Positions 1 through 8,620 of a stretch of DNA of 40,598 bases are shown here, piece after piece. This DNA is from Acidobacteriota bacterium (GTDB lineage Bacteria > Acidobacteriota > Vicinamibacteria > Vicinamibacterales > SCN-69-37): NCBI GenBank assembly GCA_947467605.1, contig CANIII010000032.1:1-40598 (forward strand), written 5' to 3'. The notes under the pieces were generated by a model. That model worked only from the letters and a program-made list of their open reading frames with translations, ran no database searches and was not told the origin of the DNA. The translations under genes were made by a program, and so were the position numbers. Position 1 is the first letter of the stretch; each line of letters starts with the position of its first letter.

Positions 1-67
1 ACAGAGGTCGCGCCATTGCCTATGGCGCGACCTCTGTCCCTTTTCTGTGGAAACCTGTGGAAAAGGG
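1..67. repeat. REP-like palindrome with flanking inverted repeat
   Basis: Positions 1-16 and 22-37 are perfect 16-base inverted copies around a 5-base loop. They are followed by cccttttc (38-45) and its inverse gaaaaggg (60-67), with a duplicated ctgtggaa between them. Nested hairpins of this kind resemble REP/BIME elements. The left edge is the window edge, so the element may extend further. The inner part touches the region before the first gene and could also act as a terminator for something to the left. Confidence 0.7.
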
Positions 68-80
68 CTCTGACCCCCTC

Positions 81-86
81 CATACT
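81..86 (+). promoter_or_regulatory. -10-like box for the DUF2157 gene
   Basis: CATACT lies 6 bases before the ATG at 93, the spacing expected for a leaderless or nearly leaderless transcript. No convincing -35 box is seen. Confidence 0.35.
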
Positions 87-92
87 CCCCGC

Positions 93-1352
93 ATGTCACG
101 CGAGTCTTGGCTGGACTCCGAATCGGAACGCTGGCAACAGGACGGCCTGATCTCCGCCGAGACTCGGCGCGCCATACTCGCGCGCTACCCCACGCAACAG
201 AACGATCCCTCGCGTGTCCTGATTCCGCTGGCGGTACTGACTGCCGGTGTCGCCGTCGTGCTCTTCGTCGCGTGGCATTGGCACGAATTGCCTGCCTCAC
301 TGAAACTGTCACTGACGCTGTTGCTGACCCTGGCTCTCTACGGCGGCGCCGCATGGTCCTCCAGTCGCCGGCGTGTCGCCGAAACGGAAATGTGGCTGCT
401 CGCCGCCGCGCTCGGTGCCTTCGCCCTTGTCACCGCCATCGCCGACATCTATGTGTGGGCCGATGCCCGCGCACTCACACTGTGCTGCGCTGTCATCGCA
501 GCCGTCACTGCGACCGCCACGGGTGCCTCGCTCGTCACCGCACTGGCCGCGACCACCCTCGCCTGGTGGGTCATGGGCACCGGCGGTGGGCCGCTGCCAT
601 GGCCCTTCCTCCTCCTCTTTCCGCTCGTCGTCATTGCCGCCGAACAGTCGCGCCACCGCACGGTGGCCACACTGACGGCGCTCGCCTTCGCCGCCTGGGT
701 CGCCGTGATGGCGGCGAACACGTGGAACGGCAGCATGCCGTTGATGCTGTGCGTGATGCTCGCTGGCGCCGCGATCGAGCAGTGGAGCAGTCAGCCCCCT
801 GAGCGTCGCCTGATCTTCGCTCGCGCCACGCCGGGTCGTGCAGTGGCCATCGGCGGCCTCGCGTTCGCCCTTATCTCTGTGGTGCACGTCAACAATCTGG
901 GACCGATTTCGTCCACGTCGCTCATCTACACGCACGGCGGCCAATCACCATGGCCAGCACTCGTCCTCGCCGTCAGTCTCATCGTCATCGCCCTTGGTCT
1001 GTCGCGTCAGGCACGGCTCATCCCGCGCGTGCTCGCGGTTGCCGCCGCCCTGTGGTTCAACGCGGCCGCGGCCGGCCGTGTGTCCATGTTCGGCCCCGGC
1101 CCGTGGGTCGTGCTCTTCAGTGCCGTGCTGCTGTTTGTTGGCGCCACGCTCGTCCGCGAAGCCGCGCGCTCACAGGATCGCGGCACGTTCGTCCTCGGTC
1201 TCGCCGCCGTACTCCTCCTCGTACTGATCCACTTCTCCTCTGGCGATGCGCTCCGCGGCTCCTCCGTGCTCATCGTCAGCGCCGTGGTCCTCTTTCTCAT
1301 TGGTCGCCGGTCGCGCGCCTCTGCCGCCTTGCCGCAGGAGCCGCAGCCATGA
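93..1352 (+). CDS. DUF2157 multi-pass membrane protein
   Basis: This 419-residue protein has a short soluble N-terminus with the DUF2157-type pattern WQQDGLIS followed by a long series of hydrophobic segments, about ten to twelve membrane spans. The reading frame is open back to a GTG at 57. I chose the ATG at 93 because the upstream 12 codons lie partly in the repeat and a -10-like box sits 6 bases before 93. The family has no established biochemical role. In many genomes it is paired with a small membrane-anchored protein, as here: the next gene starts inside its stop codon (ATGA). The family call is by sequence pattern. Function is unknown. Confidence 0.75.
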   Translation: MSRESWLDSESERWQQDGLISAETRRAILARYPTQQNDPSRVLIPLAVLTAGVAVVLFVAWHWHELPASLKLSLTLLLTLALYGGAAWSSSRRRVAETEMWLLAAALGAFALVTAIADIYVWADARALTLCCAVIAAVTATATGASLVTALAATTLAWWVMGTGGGPLPWPFLLLFPLVVIAAEQSRHRTVATLTALAFAAWVAVMAANTWNGSMPLMLCVMLAGAAIEQWSSQPPERRLIFARATPGRAVAIGGLAFALISVVHVNNLGPISSTSLIYTHGGQSPWPALVLAVSLIVIALGLSRQARLIPRVLAVAAALWFNAAAAGRVSMFGPGPWVVLFSAVLLFVGATLVREAARSQDRGTFVLGLAAVLLLVLIHFSSGDALRGSSVLIVSAVVLFLIGRRSRASAALPQEPQP

Positions 1353-1930
1353 CCATGCCGTCGCGGATTGTGGCGGCGGGGGCGATCGTGCTCGGCATTG
1401 CGCTGGGACTGTGGATCTACCTGCAGTGGCCCCGTTGGTATGGTGCTGAAGTGTTGCTGACGTTCGAAAGGTCAGCCGGTCAGGTCAGCCCGGGGCCGTC
1501 ATTTGTCAGCTATCCCGACACGCGACTCCAGCTCGACGCGACGAACACGATGCCGGAGGCGGGGCAGACCAACGTCAAGCGGATCACGGTGCGTTCGATT
1601 GGCGTGGTGTGGGATTCCCGAAACGACCCTGATGACGAAGCGAGTCGATTGCGAAATCGTCGGGTCTATCTGCAGGTCACCAGCGAAAGGAATCTCTGGC
1701 GCGTCGTCAGTGTCAGCACGACGCTCGTGCCGGACGTGCTCAACATTGCCGGCCAAGTGGAGTACGCCAACCGCGCCGGGCAAATGGACGTGAACATCGC
1801 GGTGGGTCGACTGCCGATTGCCACCACTCGCGCACCTGAACAGGCGAAGGCAATTCTGCGAGTGCTGCCGTCTGGCCGCGTCGGCGTCATCGGCATCATT
1901 CAGGCCGACGGCGCGCGCGTGATGTTCTAG
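1349..1930 (+). CDS. Membrane-anchored protein, possible GDYXXLXY-type partner of DUF2157
   Basis: The product is 193 residues, with one N-terminal hydrophobic segment (about residues 6-24) and then an extracytoplasmic, beta-rich domain. The start overlaps the DUF2157 stop by 4 bases, so the two genes are translationally coupled. Small GDYXXLXY-family proteins often follow DUF2157 genes, and the segment RVYLQVTSERNLWRVVSVS resembles that family's core. The signature GDYxxLxY itself is not present, so the family call is tentative. Its stop overlaps the stop of the convergent beta-lactamase gene by 4 bases. It is probably a periplasm-facing partner of the DUF2157 protein. Confidence 0.55.
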   Translation: MTMPSRIVAAGAIVLGIALGLWIYLQWPRWYGAEVLLTFERSAGQVSPGPSFVSYPDTRLQLDATNTMPEAGQTNVKRITVRSIGVVWDSRNDPDDEASRLRNRRVYLQVTSERNLWRVVSVSTTLVPDVLNIAGQVEYANRAGQMDVNIAVGRLPIATTRAPEQAKAILRVLPSGRVGVIGIIQADGARVMF

Positions 1931-2826
1931 CGCGCGGGCTTCACCGCGTCATAGACGATCCGCGAAATCTCTGCGATCAGCAGATCGCTCTTCTGCTCAT
2001 CGGCCATGCCGCGCGTCATCACCACCAGCACGTAGGGCGCTGGTGCATATACGATCGCCGCGTCGTGATGAATCTTCGTGATCGTGCCGGTCTTGTGGCC
2101 AACAGCGATGTCTTTTGGCAGACTCGCCGGAATGCCGTCGTTGAACTTCTGTCGTTTGAGGATGGCCTGCATCTGGTCGCACGCCGCCGGCGAGCCCGCC
2201 GTGCCACTGCCGATCGCCGTGAGCAGCGTCATCAACGCGCGACCCGTCGTCTCGTTGTTCATACCCTTGTCGAACGCTTTCTGATCTTCCACACCGCGCA
2301 ACACTTTCATGCCCGGTGCCTTGAGCCGTGTCACCGTGGCGCGGATCTTCTCCACGCCGAGTTTCTCCATCAGCACATTGGTGGCCAGATTGCTGCTAAT
2401 CGTGATCATCGTCTCGCACAGGTCTCGATACGACATCGGCTTGCCGAGTGAGAGATGTGCGGCGCCGTCCGCTTCTTCGCTGGTGCCGAGCGTGAACTCG
2501 CTGCCATCCACAATGCTGTGAAACACGTTGGAGACGATGATGGTGTCGTCGAGGGCGATCGTCTTGGCGTCGACCTGCCGGAACAACTCGATCATCACCG
2601 GCACTTTCATCGTGGATGCCGCGTGATACACGACGTCGGGCCCGATGAGAATCTCGCCACCCACCGACGCATTCAGCGGGCGGAACACCACAGAGACCTC
2701 CGCACCGCTGAGCCCGATGATCCGTTCAATGTCTTTTCGGGCGGCCTCCAGGCGAGGCGCGGTCGAGGCTGCGTTTTGCGGCAGCGCGATCAGCAGAGAC
2801 AGCAGTGAGATCAACAGGGTGGGCAT
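1927..2826 (-). CDS. Class A-like beta-lactamase / serine hydrolase
   Basis: This exported protein (299 residues) begins with a signal peptide (MPTLLISLLSLLIALPQ). It carries the penicillin-recognising motifs of the beta-lactamase2 family: S71-T-M-K74 (nucleophile and general base), SSN at 144-146 in place of SDN, and KTG at 245-247. The omega-loop segment around RGVEDQKAFDKG does not show the classical E166xxLN pattern, and the nearest acidic residue is E180. It may therefore be a weak lactamase or a related serine hydrolase. The frame is open upstream to 2847. I chose 2826 because the signal peptide starts there and a GATAAT box lies 9 bases upstream. It would act in the periplasm on beta-lactams or peptidoglycan-like amides. 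Confidence 0.8.
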   Translation of the reverse strand: MPTLLISLLSLLIALPQNAASTAPRLEAARKDIERIIGLSGAEVSVVFRPLNASVGGEILIGPDVVYHAASTMKVPVMIELFRQVDAKTIALDDTIIVSNVFHSIVDGSEFTLGTSEEADGAAHLSLGKPMSYRDLCETMITISSNLATNVLMEKLGVEKIRATVTRLKAPGMKVLRGVEDQKAFDKGMNNETTGRALMTLLTAIGSGTAGSPAACDQMQAILKRQKFNDGIPASLPKDIAVGHKTGTITKIHHDAAIVYAPAPYVLVVMTRGMADEQKSDLLIAEISRIVYDAVKPAR

Positions 2827-2835
2827 GGCGATCCA

Positions 2836-2860
2836 ATTATCATGCACCAGCCAGTATCAT
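2836..2860. promoter_or_regulatory. Divergent pair of -10-like boxes
   Basis: On the minus strand GATAAT (2841-2836) lies 9 bases before the ATG at 2826. On the plus strand TATCAT (2855-2860) lies 10 bases before the GTG at 2871. The whole intergenic gap is 44 bases, so both transcripts would have almost no leader. Confidence 0.4.
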
Positions 2861-2870
2861 TAAAGACCCT

Positions 2871-3662
2871 GTGACGTTCGTTGACCATTTGTCTGTCTAC
2901 GGTCCTGGGGACTGGGCGCATGCCATCGAGTCCCTGACCCCGAAGATTCATCCGATTGACCGCAACGCCACGCGCGTCTGGTTCGCGTTCTTTCCCATTG
3001 GGCCGAATCCGGATCGGCTTGAGACCTCGCACACCTTTCTCTACGGGCACCGCTTCTGGCCACAGGTGAAGCGCGCCATTCTGGCCGCGGCCAAGGACGC
3101 GCAGTGGCCGTCGGTCTTGCCTGAGCTGATCTCGCGTATTGCCGAACACGCCACACGCACCACACAGGTGGATCGTGATCAATTGCTCGGCATCACGGCG
3201 GCATCACTCCTGTCGTTGCGTCGCGCCGGCCTCGAGGCCTTCAACGCGTCGTCATCGGCTGTGCAGTTGCCGTCGTGGTCGCATGTGCGGTCGATTCGAC
3301 AGGTCCGTCGCGCGCGCGCCTCGCAGCGACCGCGTCCGCTGGGGGCGCTGTTCGGTAAACGATTTCGTGTGCGGTTCAGCGAAGCGACGCCGGAAGCGAA
3401 ATGCGATGTCGTCGATGGCGCAACGATCGGCAGCGCTCTGCCGCCAGCGCTTCAGGCCTGTGGCGACTCGTGCAGCGGTGCCTGCATCATTGGGGTGATC
3501 GGTGGCGCCGAGTATTTGTCGCCAATGACGACGGTTGAAGCTCGGCAGCTTCAATCGGGCGGCCAGATTGTGGTGAAGAGTGTGAGTGGCGATCCGCTCA
3601 TTCGCCTCGCGTGCCACGCGCGTCCGCACGGCGACGTCTCCATCGTCTTGCGCGCTACTTGA
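2871..3662 (+). CDS. 2Fe-2S ferredoxin-like domain protein with atypical cysteine spacing
   Basis: The 263-residue protein has an unassigned N-terminal region of about 180 residues and a C-terminal plant-type 2Fe-2S domain. The cluster ligands are probably C207, C211, C215 and C248 (ACGDSCSGAC ... RLACHA). The total span of the first three cysteines matches ordinary ferredoxins, but the spacing is C-x3-C-x3-C rather than C-x4-C-x2-C. The DNA reading supports this, with tgt, tgc and tgc at the expected codons. The GTG at 2871 was chosen because it follows a TATCAT box by 10 bases and removes an implausible N-terminal stretch overlapping the divergent gene. An electron-transfer role is inferred; partner proteins are not evident nearby. 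Confidence 0.65.
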   Translation: MTFVDHLSVYGPGDWAHAIESLTPKIHPIDRNATRVWFAFFPIGPNPDRLETSHTFLYGHRFWPQVKRAILAAAKDAQWPSVLPELISRIAEHATRTTQVDRDQLLGITAASLLSLRRAGLEAFNASSSAVQLPSWSHVRSIRQVRRARASQRPRPLGALFGKRFRVRFSEATPEAKCDVVDGATIGSALPPALQACGDSCSGACIIGVIGGAEYLSPMTTVEARQLQSGGQIVVKSVSGDPLIRLACHARPHGDVSIVLRAT

Positions 3663-4197
3663 TGTCGCCCTTGAGCGCCGCGAGTTCCTTCTCAATCCGC
3701 GCCTGAATCTCTTTCCGTTCGGCGTCGGTCTTCGCCTCACGCAGCGCGAGCGCGCCCTTGCGCAGCAGATCGAAGGCCTTGCTCTGCGCGAACATCAGCG
3801 CCGCAGCTTTCGCCATTTCCCCTACGCTGACGCCCACTGAGCTGTACATCTTGTTCGGGCGTGTCGATTCGACGAATTCGCGATGCGTCATGCCGGCGCC
3901 TGGCACCGCGCCGTTGAAAAGATCGAAGCCACCAACGATGTCTTTGAACTTGGGGAACGGCGCGACCGTGCTTACGTAGATGCGCATCGTGTCGGCATCC
4001 ATCAGCGTGAGCGTCTTCGGGATCAGTACACCGGTTTTGATTTTGTCGAGATCGACCGGAACGTTATAACCCGCCGATGCAGCTGGAGACTGCACCGGCG
4101 GAGACTGGGTCGGCGTCTGTGCCGCAACCGGTCGGGCTCCCGCCAGGAGGAGGAGAGGCAGGTAACCAAGCCGGGCTGCGGAAAACATGAACGTCAT
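3655..4197 (-). CDS. Secreted hypothetical protein
   Basis: The protein has 180 residues. A signal peptide (LGYLPLLLLAGARPVAAQ) is followed by a Pro/Gln/Ser-rich linker and a domain of about 140 residues ending in a charged, helical, probably coiled-coil tail (AERKEIQARIEKELAALKG). I do not recognise the family. The frame is open to 4308. The ATG at 4197 is preferred because it places the signal peptide near the N-terminus, and the ATG at 4188 is equally possible. Its stop overlaps the end of the convergent 2Fe-2S gene. A TATACA box lies about 30 bases upstream of the start. Confidence 0.6.
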   Translation of the reverse strand: MTFMFSAARLGYLPLLLLAGARPVAAQTPTQSPPVQSPAASAGYNVPVDLDKIKTGVLIPKTLTLMDADTMRIYVSTVAPFPKFKDIVGGFDLFNGAVPGAGMTHREFVESTRPNKMYSSVGVSVGEMAKAAALMFAQSKAFDLLRKGALALREAKTDAERKEIQARIEKELAALKGDIK

Positions 4198-4268
4198 TAC
4201 GTTTGACGCCCGCGCCCCGTCACTGGCTTTGTATAGCAAGTCGGGTACCAGCCGGGAGTTAATTCGCG

Positions 4269-4760
4269 TTAAGAATTCAGCTGGGGAAGACCGTCCAGCG
4301 CGGACCATGTGTCCGGATCCTGTGTCAGTAGGGTGTTCAGATAAAGGGCCACGGCGTCCGCTGGAAAGGCCGCGGCCAGCGTTTTCGCGGCTGCTGCGAT
4401 CTTTTCGGGCGCCGGCGTCGGCATGTCTTCCGCGGTGATCAACCCGTTTTCGTGCGCAATACCGAGCGCGTCGAGAAACGCGCCCATCATCGCCCGCTCG
4501 TTCGTGAGGTGATACGCAATCAACGCACGTGTCGCGATCGTCTCTGACACCTCGCCAAAATGCGCGAGCTGCTTCGCGCGTCGTTCGAGCGGCTGTTGCT
4601 GCACGCTCTTCGGGCGGAACTTCAACTTTCGCGCAATGGCGACAACGGCTTCAAGCTGCTGCTCGATCCCGTGCTCGTCCTGCCAGAACGCACTGGCGGC
4701 GAGCACACGCTTCTCGATGGGCATCTGTTTCCACAACACGGACGGGCGAACCAAGGCCAT
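4269..4760 (-). CDS. Hypothetical protein, soluble, 163 residues
   Basis: This is a cytoplasmic, largely helical protein with no signal peptide and no membrane segment. I recognise no domain. The N-terminal half is rich in charged residues (KLKFRPKSVQQQPLERRAKQ), and the C-terminal half contains a Pro/Ala stretch and a segment FPADAVALYLNTLLTQDPD. It is divergent from the MFS gene with only 26 bases between the two start codons, where back-to-back -10-like boxes are seen. The coding call rests on the length, the compact divergent arrangement and the good start context. Confidence 0.6.
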   Translation of the reverse strand: MALVRPSVLWKQMPIEKRVLAASAFWQDEHGIEQQLEAVVAIARKLKFRPKSVQQQPLERRAKQLAHFGEVSETIATRALIAYHLTNERAMMGAFLDALGIAHENGLITAEDMPTPAPEKIAAAAKTLAAAFPADAVALYLNTLLTQDPDTWSALDGLPQLNS

Positions 4761-4768
4761 GTGGTCAT

Positions 4769-4776
4769 CTTATACT
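4769..4776. promoter_or_regulatory. Overlapping divergent -10 boxes
   Basis: The same TATA core serves both strands. TATACT (4771-4776) lies 10 bases before the plus-strand ATG at 4787, and TATAAG (4774-4769) lies 8 bases before the minus-strand ATG at 4760. Transcripts from the two would be leaderless or nearly so and probably mutually exclusive. Confidence 0.45.
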
Positions 4777-4786
4777 GGGTAGATTC

Positions 4787-5965
4787 ATGTCTTCATCCAG
4801 TGGGGATGACCTCTTCACCCCGCGCTTCTTCGCCCTGTTCGCGTTCACGTTCACGGTCTTCATCTCGCTGTTTCAGCTGCTCCCGACCGCGCCGTATCGC
4901 ATACTCGCGATCGGCGGCTCCACCACCGCCGCCGGGCTCTTTCTCGGCGGCCTGACGTACGCCTCAGCACTCTCGGCCCCGTTCACCGGCTCACTCGTCG
5001 ATCGCCTCGGTCAGCGCCGCGTGCTCATCGTCACCAGCCTGATCATCGCGGTGTTCTCGGCGATGTATGCCGTCACGACCAGCCATGTGGTGATGATTGG
5101 GCTCGTGGTGATTCACGGGATCTTCTGGTCAGGTTTGCTCACCGCGTCGGGTGCCTACATGGCGGCGATTCTTCCCGAGAAGCGGCGCGCGGAAGGCCTC
5201 GGCTACTGGGGCTTCGCGTCGGTGACCTCGATCGGTGTGGCGCCATCGTTTGGCTTCTTCGTGTACCACTTCGGCTGGTTCACGCTCTGCATGGAGATGC
5301 TCGCCCTCAATCTCCTCATGGCATTCATCGCGTGGAAGCTGCCGGAACTGCCGCCAAAGGCGCCGTCTTCGGCTGCTGCGCCAAAGCAGGGATTGATTGA
5401 GTGGAAGGCCCTGTTGCTGTCTGTGACGATGGCCCTCGTGTCATTTGGTTACGGCGCACTGACGTCGTTCTCGGCGCTCTTTGCCGACTGGCTGGGTGTG
5501 ACCCCGCGCAGTCTGTTTCTGATCGCGATGGCGGTCAGCATGTTGTCGGGCCGGCTTCTGATTGGTCGCACGATCGATCGCATCGGCCATCGACGCGTGT
5601 TGTTCCCATCTCTGCTGATGTCGGCGCTGGGCCTGGCGATGACGGCGATGAGCACGGGACCGTTGATGTTGGGCGCGGCGGGCCTGGTCTTCGGGCTCGG
5701 CTACGGGTTGATGTGGCCGTCATTCGCCGCTTTCATCATTGGGCAGAGCGGACCCGAGCGTCGCGGCGCGGCGTACGGTGCGATGATTGCGGCGTTCGAT
5801 ACCGGCATCGGCACCGGATCGACGGTGTTGGGCATGGCGATTCAGCAATACGGGTATCGTCCGGCATTCGTCGTCGCCGCGATCCTGGCGGCGATGTCGG
5901 TGCCGTATTTCTTGTTTGTGGAGCGACGCCAGCACGGCGGTTCCGAGATCACACATGTTGAATGA
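4787..5965 (+). CDS. MFS transporter
   Basis: This 392-residue inner-membrane protein has about twelve hydrophobic spans in two halves. The typical loop between spans 2 and 3 is present (GSLVDRLGQRRVLI), and its equivalent in the second half is GRTIDRIGHRRVLF, so the major facilitator superfamily call is firm. The substrate is unknown. The start at 4787 was chosen over the long upstream extension because that extension runs antisense through the divergent gene and lacks membrane character. It overlaps the next amidohydrolase gene by 11 bases and heads a four-gene operon, so the cargo may be a substrate or product of the amidohydrolases downstream. Confidence 0.85.
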   Translation: MSSSSGDDLFTPRFFALFAFTFTVFISLFQLLPTAPYRILAIGGSTTAAGLFLGGLTYASALSAPFTGSLVDRLGQRRVLIVTSLIIAVFSAMYAVTTSHVVMIGLVVIHGIFWSGLLTASGAYMAAILPEKRRAEGLGYWGFASVTSIGVAPSFGFFVYHFGWFTLCMEMLALNLLMAFIAWKLPELPPKAPSSAAAPKQGLIEWKALLLSVTMALVSFGYGALTSFSALFADWLGVTPRSLFLIAMAVSMLSGRLLIGRTIDRIGHRRVLFPSLLMSALGLAMTAMSTGPLMLGAAGLVFGLGYGLMWPSFAAFIIGQSGPERRGAAYGAMIAAFDTGIGTGSTVLGMAIQQYGYRPAFVVAAILAAMSVPYFLFVERRQHGGSEITHVE

Positions 5966-6845
5966 CGCGCACTGCCACTTCTTTTCCAGTCAGTTCTTTC
6001 GCACGCTTGGCCGCAAGGTCACGGATCTCAAGGGCGACGCCGCAGCGGAACTGCCATCGCGCCTCGGCTGGATTCCGCCTGCCACCGATCATGAACTGGC
6101 GGATCACTGGATCGCGGCGCTCGATCAACACGGAGTGACGCGCGCGGTGCTCATCGCGAGCGTGCCCGGCGATGAAGCCTCGGTGGCCGCCGCCGTGGCG
6201 CGACATCCCCAGCGGTTCGTTGGCGCGTTCATGTTCAATCCCGCGGCGCCAGAGGCCGACACCGCGATCGAGCGCGCGTTTCAGAATCCGCATCTGCGCA
6301 TGTCGTGCCTCTTTCCCGCGATGCACGGGTGCGCGATCGACGACCCGCAGACCGATGCCGTCTTTGCCGCTGCACAACAACATGGCCGCGCCGTGTTCGT
6401 GCACTGCGGCGTGCTGTCGATCGGCGTCCGCAAGAAGCTCGGCCTCCCGAGCCCATTCGACCTCCGCCTTGGCGATCCACTCGCCGTCGCGGCGATGGCT
6501 GTGCACTATCCGGAAGTGCCCGTCGTAATTCCGCACTTCGGCGCCGGCCTTCTCCGAGAAGCGCTCATGGCCGCAGCCGCCGCGCCCAACATCCTCCTCG
6601 ACACCTCCAGCTCCAACAGCTGGATCAAGCTCCACCCGAATCTCACACTGCGCGATGTCTACGCCCGCGCCCTCGACGTCGTCGGTCCTTCACGCCTGCT
6701 GTTCGGCACCGACTCGTCGTTCTTCCCTCGTGGATGGCAACAGCCGATCCATGAATCGCACGTGGAAGTGCTCACCGCCCTGGACGTGGACGCCGCCGCG
6801 CAACAGCAGATCTTCGGCGGCAACTTCGATAGAGTGTTCGCATGA
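5955..6845 (+). CDS. Amidohydrolase family protein (Amidohydro_2 type)
   Basis: A cytoplasmic TIM-barrel metal hydrolase of 296 residues. It shows the N-terminal metal pair DAHCHFF, a mid-barrel histidine in VFVHCGVLSIG, a further histidine in VIPHFGAGLLRE and the late aspartate in LLFGTDSSFFPRGW. This order is that of the amidohydrolase-related proteins, which include decarboxylases such as ACMSD as well as lactonases. The substrate cannot be read from the sequence. It overlaps the MFS gene by 11 bases and the next amidohydrolase start by 4 (ATGA), so it is firmly in the operon. Confidence 0.8.
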   Translation: MLNDAHCHFFSSQFFRTLGRKVTDLKGDAAAELPSRLGWIPPATDHELADHWIAALDQHGVTRAVLIASVPGDEASVAAAVARHPQRFVGAFMFNPAAPEADTAIERAFQNPHLRMSCLFPAMHGCAIDDPQTDAVFAAAQQHGRAVFVHCGVLSIGVRKKLGLPSPFDLRLGDPLAVAAMAVHYPEVPVVIPHFGAGLLREALMAAAAAPNILLDTSSSNSWIKLHPNLTLRDVYARALDVVGPSRLLFGTDSSFFPRGWQQPIHESHVEVLTALDVDAAAQQQIFGGNFDRVFA

Positions 6846-8620
6846 AACGCATTTCAGTCATGGCCGTTGTCTCGGTGATTTCCGTTCTCGGTGTTTCCCT
6901 CGCCGGCCAGGGTCGTGGCCAGCGCGGCGGTGGAGCGGCGCAGCAGCCGGCTGAAGTTCGCATCACGCCGGTGACAGCTGCCGACCTCGTGCTCCTTAAC
7001 GGTCGCATCGTCACCATGGATGACGGCAAGCCTGAAGGCGAAGCGATTGCAGTGACCGGCGGCAAGGTCACTTACGTCGGCACGAGCAACGAGATTCAGC
7101 GCTACATCACCAAGGCGACGCAGGTGATTGATCTTGGCGGCGCGTTCGCGATGCCAGGGTTTATTGAGGGTCACGGGCATTTCACGGGCGTCGGCGAAGC
7201 GAAGCTCGGGCTCGAGCTCATGCCGACCAAGAGCTGGGATGAAATTATTGCGATGGTCGACGAGGCCGCGAAGAAGGCGAAGCCGGGGCAGTGGATTGTC
7301 GGTCGCGGCTGGCATCAGGAGAAGTGGAGCAAGGCGCCGTCGCCGAATGTCGAAGGCTTTCCGCTGCACGCGTCGCTTGATGCCGTGTCGCCGAACAACC
7401 CGGTGGTGCTCACGCACGCGAGTGGCCATGCGAGCTTCGCAAACGGCATGGCACTGAAGCTTTCGAACATCACGAAGGACACCGCAAATCCGAACGGCGG
7501 CGAAATTCTCAAAGACAAGGACGGCACGCCGACAGGTCTCCTGCGGGAGCGCGCGAGTGGTCTGGTGCGTCGCGGCGTCGGCGAGCCTGCGCTGACAACG
7601 GCTGAGGTGGCAGAGCGCAATCTGCGAATCATTGAGCTCGCGGATCAGGAATCGTCGGCCAAGGGCATCACGTCGTTTCAGGACGCGGGCGCGAGTTTCG
7701 GCACGATCGACAGCTACAAAGCGGCGATTACCGCCGGCAAATTGCACACGCGCATGTATGTGATGGCTGAGGGCAATCCGGCGGTACTTGCGGCGGGCCT
7801 CGGCAAATATCGGATGGTGAATGGCCTCGACAATCACCTCACCGTGCGATCGATCAAGGTGCATTTCGACGGCGCGCTTGGCAGTCGGGGTGCGTGGCTG
7901 CTCGAGCCGTACGCCGACAAGCCTGACAGCTCAGGTCTCAACACCGCGCCCATTCCGGATGTGAAGGCCACGGCCAAGCTCGCCATCGAGCACGACTATC
8001 AGCTCAACACACACGCCATCGGCGATCGCGCGAATCGCGAAATTCTGAACATCTACGAGGAGGCGTTTAAGAACGCCGGCAAGGACGCCGCGGCGATGAA
8101 GGCGCTCCGCTGGCGCGTTGAGCACGCGCAGCACATCAGCGCGGCCGACATTCCACGCTTCGGCCTCATGGGCATCATCGCGTCCATGCAGACCGTGCAC
8201 TGCACGTCCGATGCACTCTATGTGCTCGCGCGTCTCGGACCCAAGCGCGCCGAAGAGGGCGCATACGTCTGGCAGAAGCTCATGAAGAGCGGTGCCATCG
8301 TCACGAACGGCACCGACGCGCCAGTTGAAGACGTGGACCCGATTCCGAACTACTACGCCGCCGTGACGCGCAAGACCGCCGACGGCACCGTGTTCTTCGG
8401 CGACCAGAAGATGAGCCGGATGGAAGCGTTGAAGAGTTACACGCTCAACAACGCCATCGCCGCATTCGAAGACACCGTCAAGGGCTCACTGACGATCGGC
8501 AAGCTCGCCGACATCACGGTGCTCTCAAAAGACATCACGAAAGTGCCCGACGAAGACATCCGCAACGCGAAGGTGATGTACACCATCGTCGGGGGCAAGA
8601 TCGTGTACAAAGGAAAGTAA
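6842..8620 (+). CDS. Exported amidohydrolase, YtcJ-like (Amidohydro_3)
   Basis: The protein has 592 residues: an N-terminal signal peptide (about residues 1-21, ending near SLAGQ), a Gly/Gln-rich linker and a full-length YtcJ-type amidohydrolase domain. Visible metal-site and barrel motifs are GFIEGHGHF, the histidine in NTHAIGDRAN, HAQH, and the aspartate in TNGTDAPVED. The C-terminal composite-domain return (KLADITVLSKDI) is complete. Enzymes of this family hydrolyse amide or formamide bonds in small molecules, and the natural substrate is unknown. It is translationally coupled to the amidohydrolase upstream and overlaps the cyclophilin gene downstream by one base. Confidence 0.85.
   Translation: MKRISVMAVVSVISVLGVSLAGQGRGQRGGGAAQQPAEVRITPVTAADLVLLNGRIVTMDDGKPEGEAIAVTGGKVTYVGTSNEIQRYITKATQVIDLGGAFAMPGFIEGHGHFTGVGEAKLGLELMPTKSWDEIIAMVDEAAKKAKPGQWIVGRGWHQEKWSKAPSPNVEGFPLHASLDAVSPNNPVVLTHASGHASFANGMALKLSNITKDTANPNGGEILKDKDGTPTGLLRERASGLVRRGVGEPALTTAEVAERNLRIIELADQESSAKGITSFQDAGASFGTIDSYKAAITAGKLHTRMYVMAEGNPAVLAAGLGKYRMVNGLDNHLTVRSIKVHFDGALGSRGAWLLEPYADKPDSSGLNTAPIPDVKATAKLAIEHDYQLNTHAIGDRANREILNIYEEAFKNAGKDAAAMKALRWRVEHAQHISAADIPRFGLMGIIASMQTVHCTSDALYVLARLGPKRAEEGAYVWQKLMKSGAIVTNGTDAPVEDVDPIPNYYAAVTRKTADGTVFFGDQKMSRMEALKSYTLNNAIAAFEDTVKGSLTIGKLADITVLSKDITKVPDEDIRNAKVMYTIVGGKIVYKGK

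Noticed and set aside
6854..7864. Minus-strand open frame opposite the YtcJ-like amidohydrolase
   Set aside because: His/Arg-rich shadow of a well-conserved gene.
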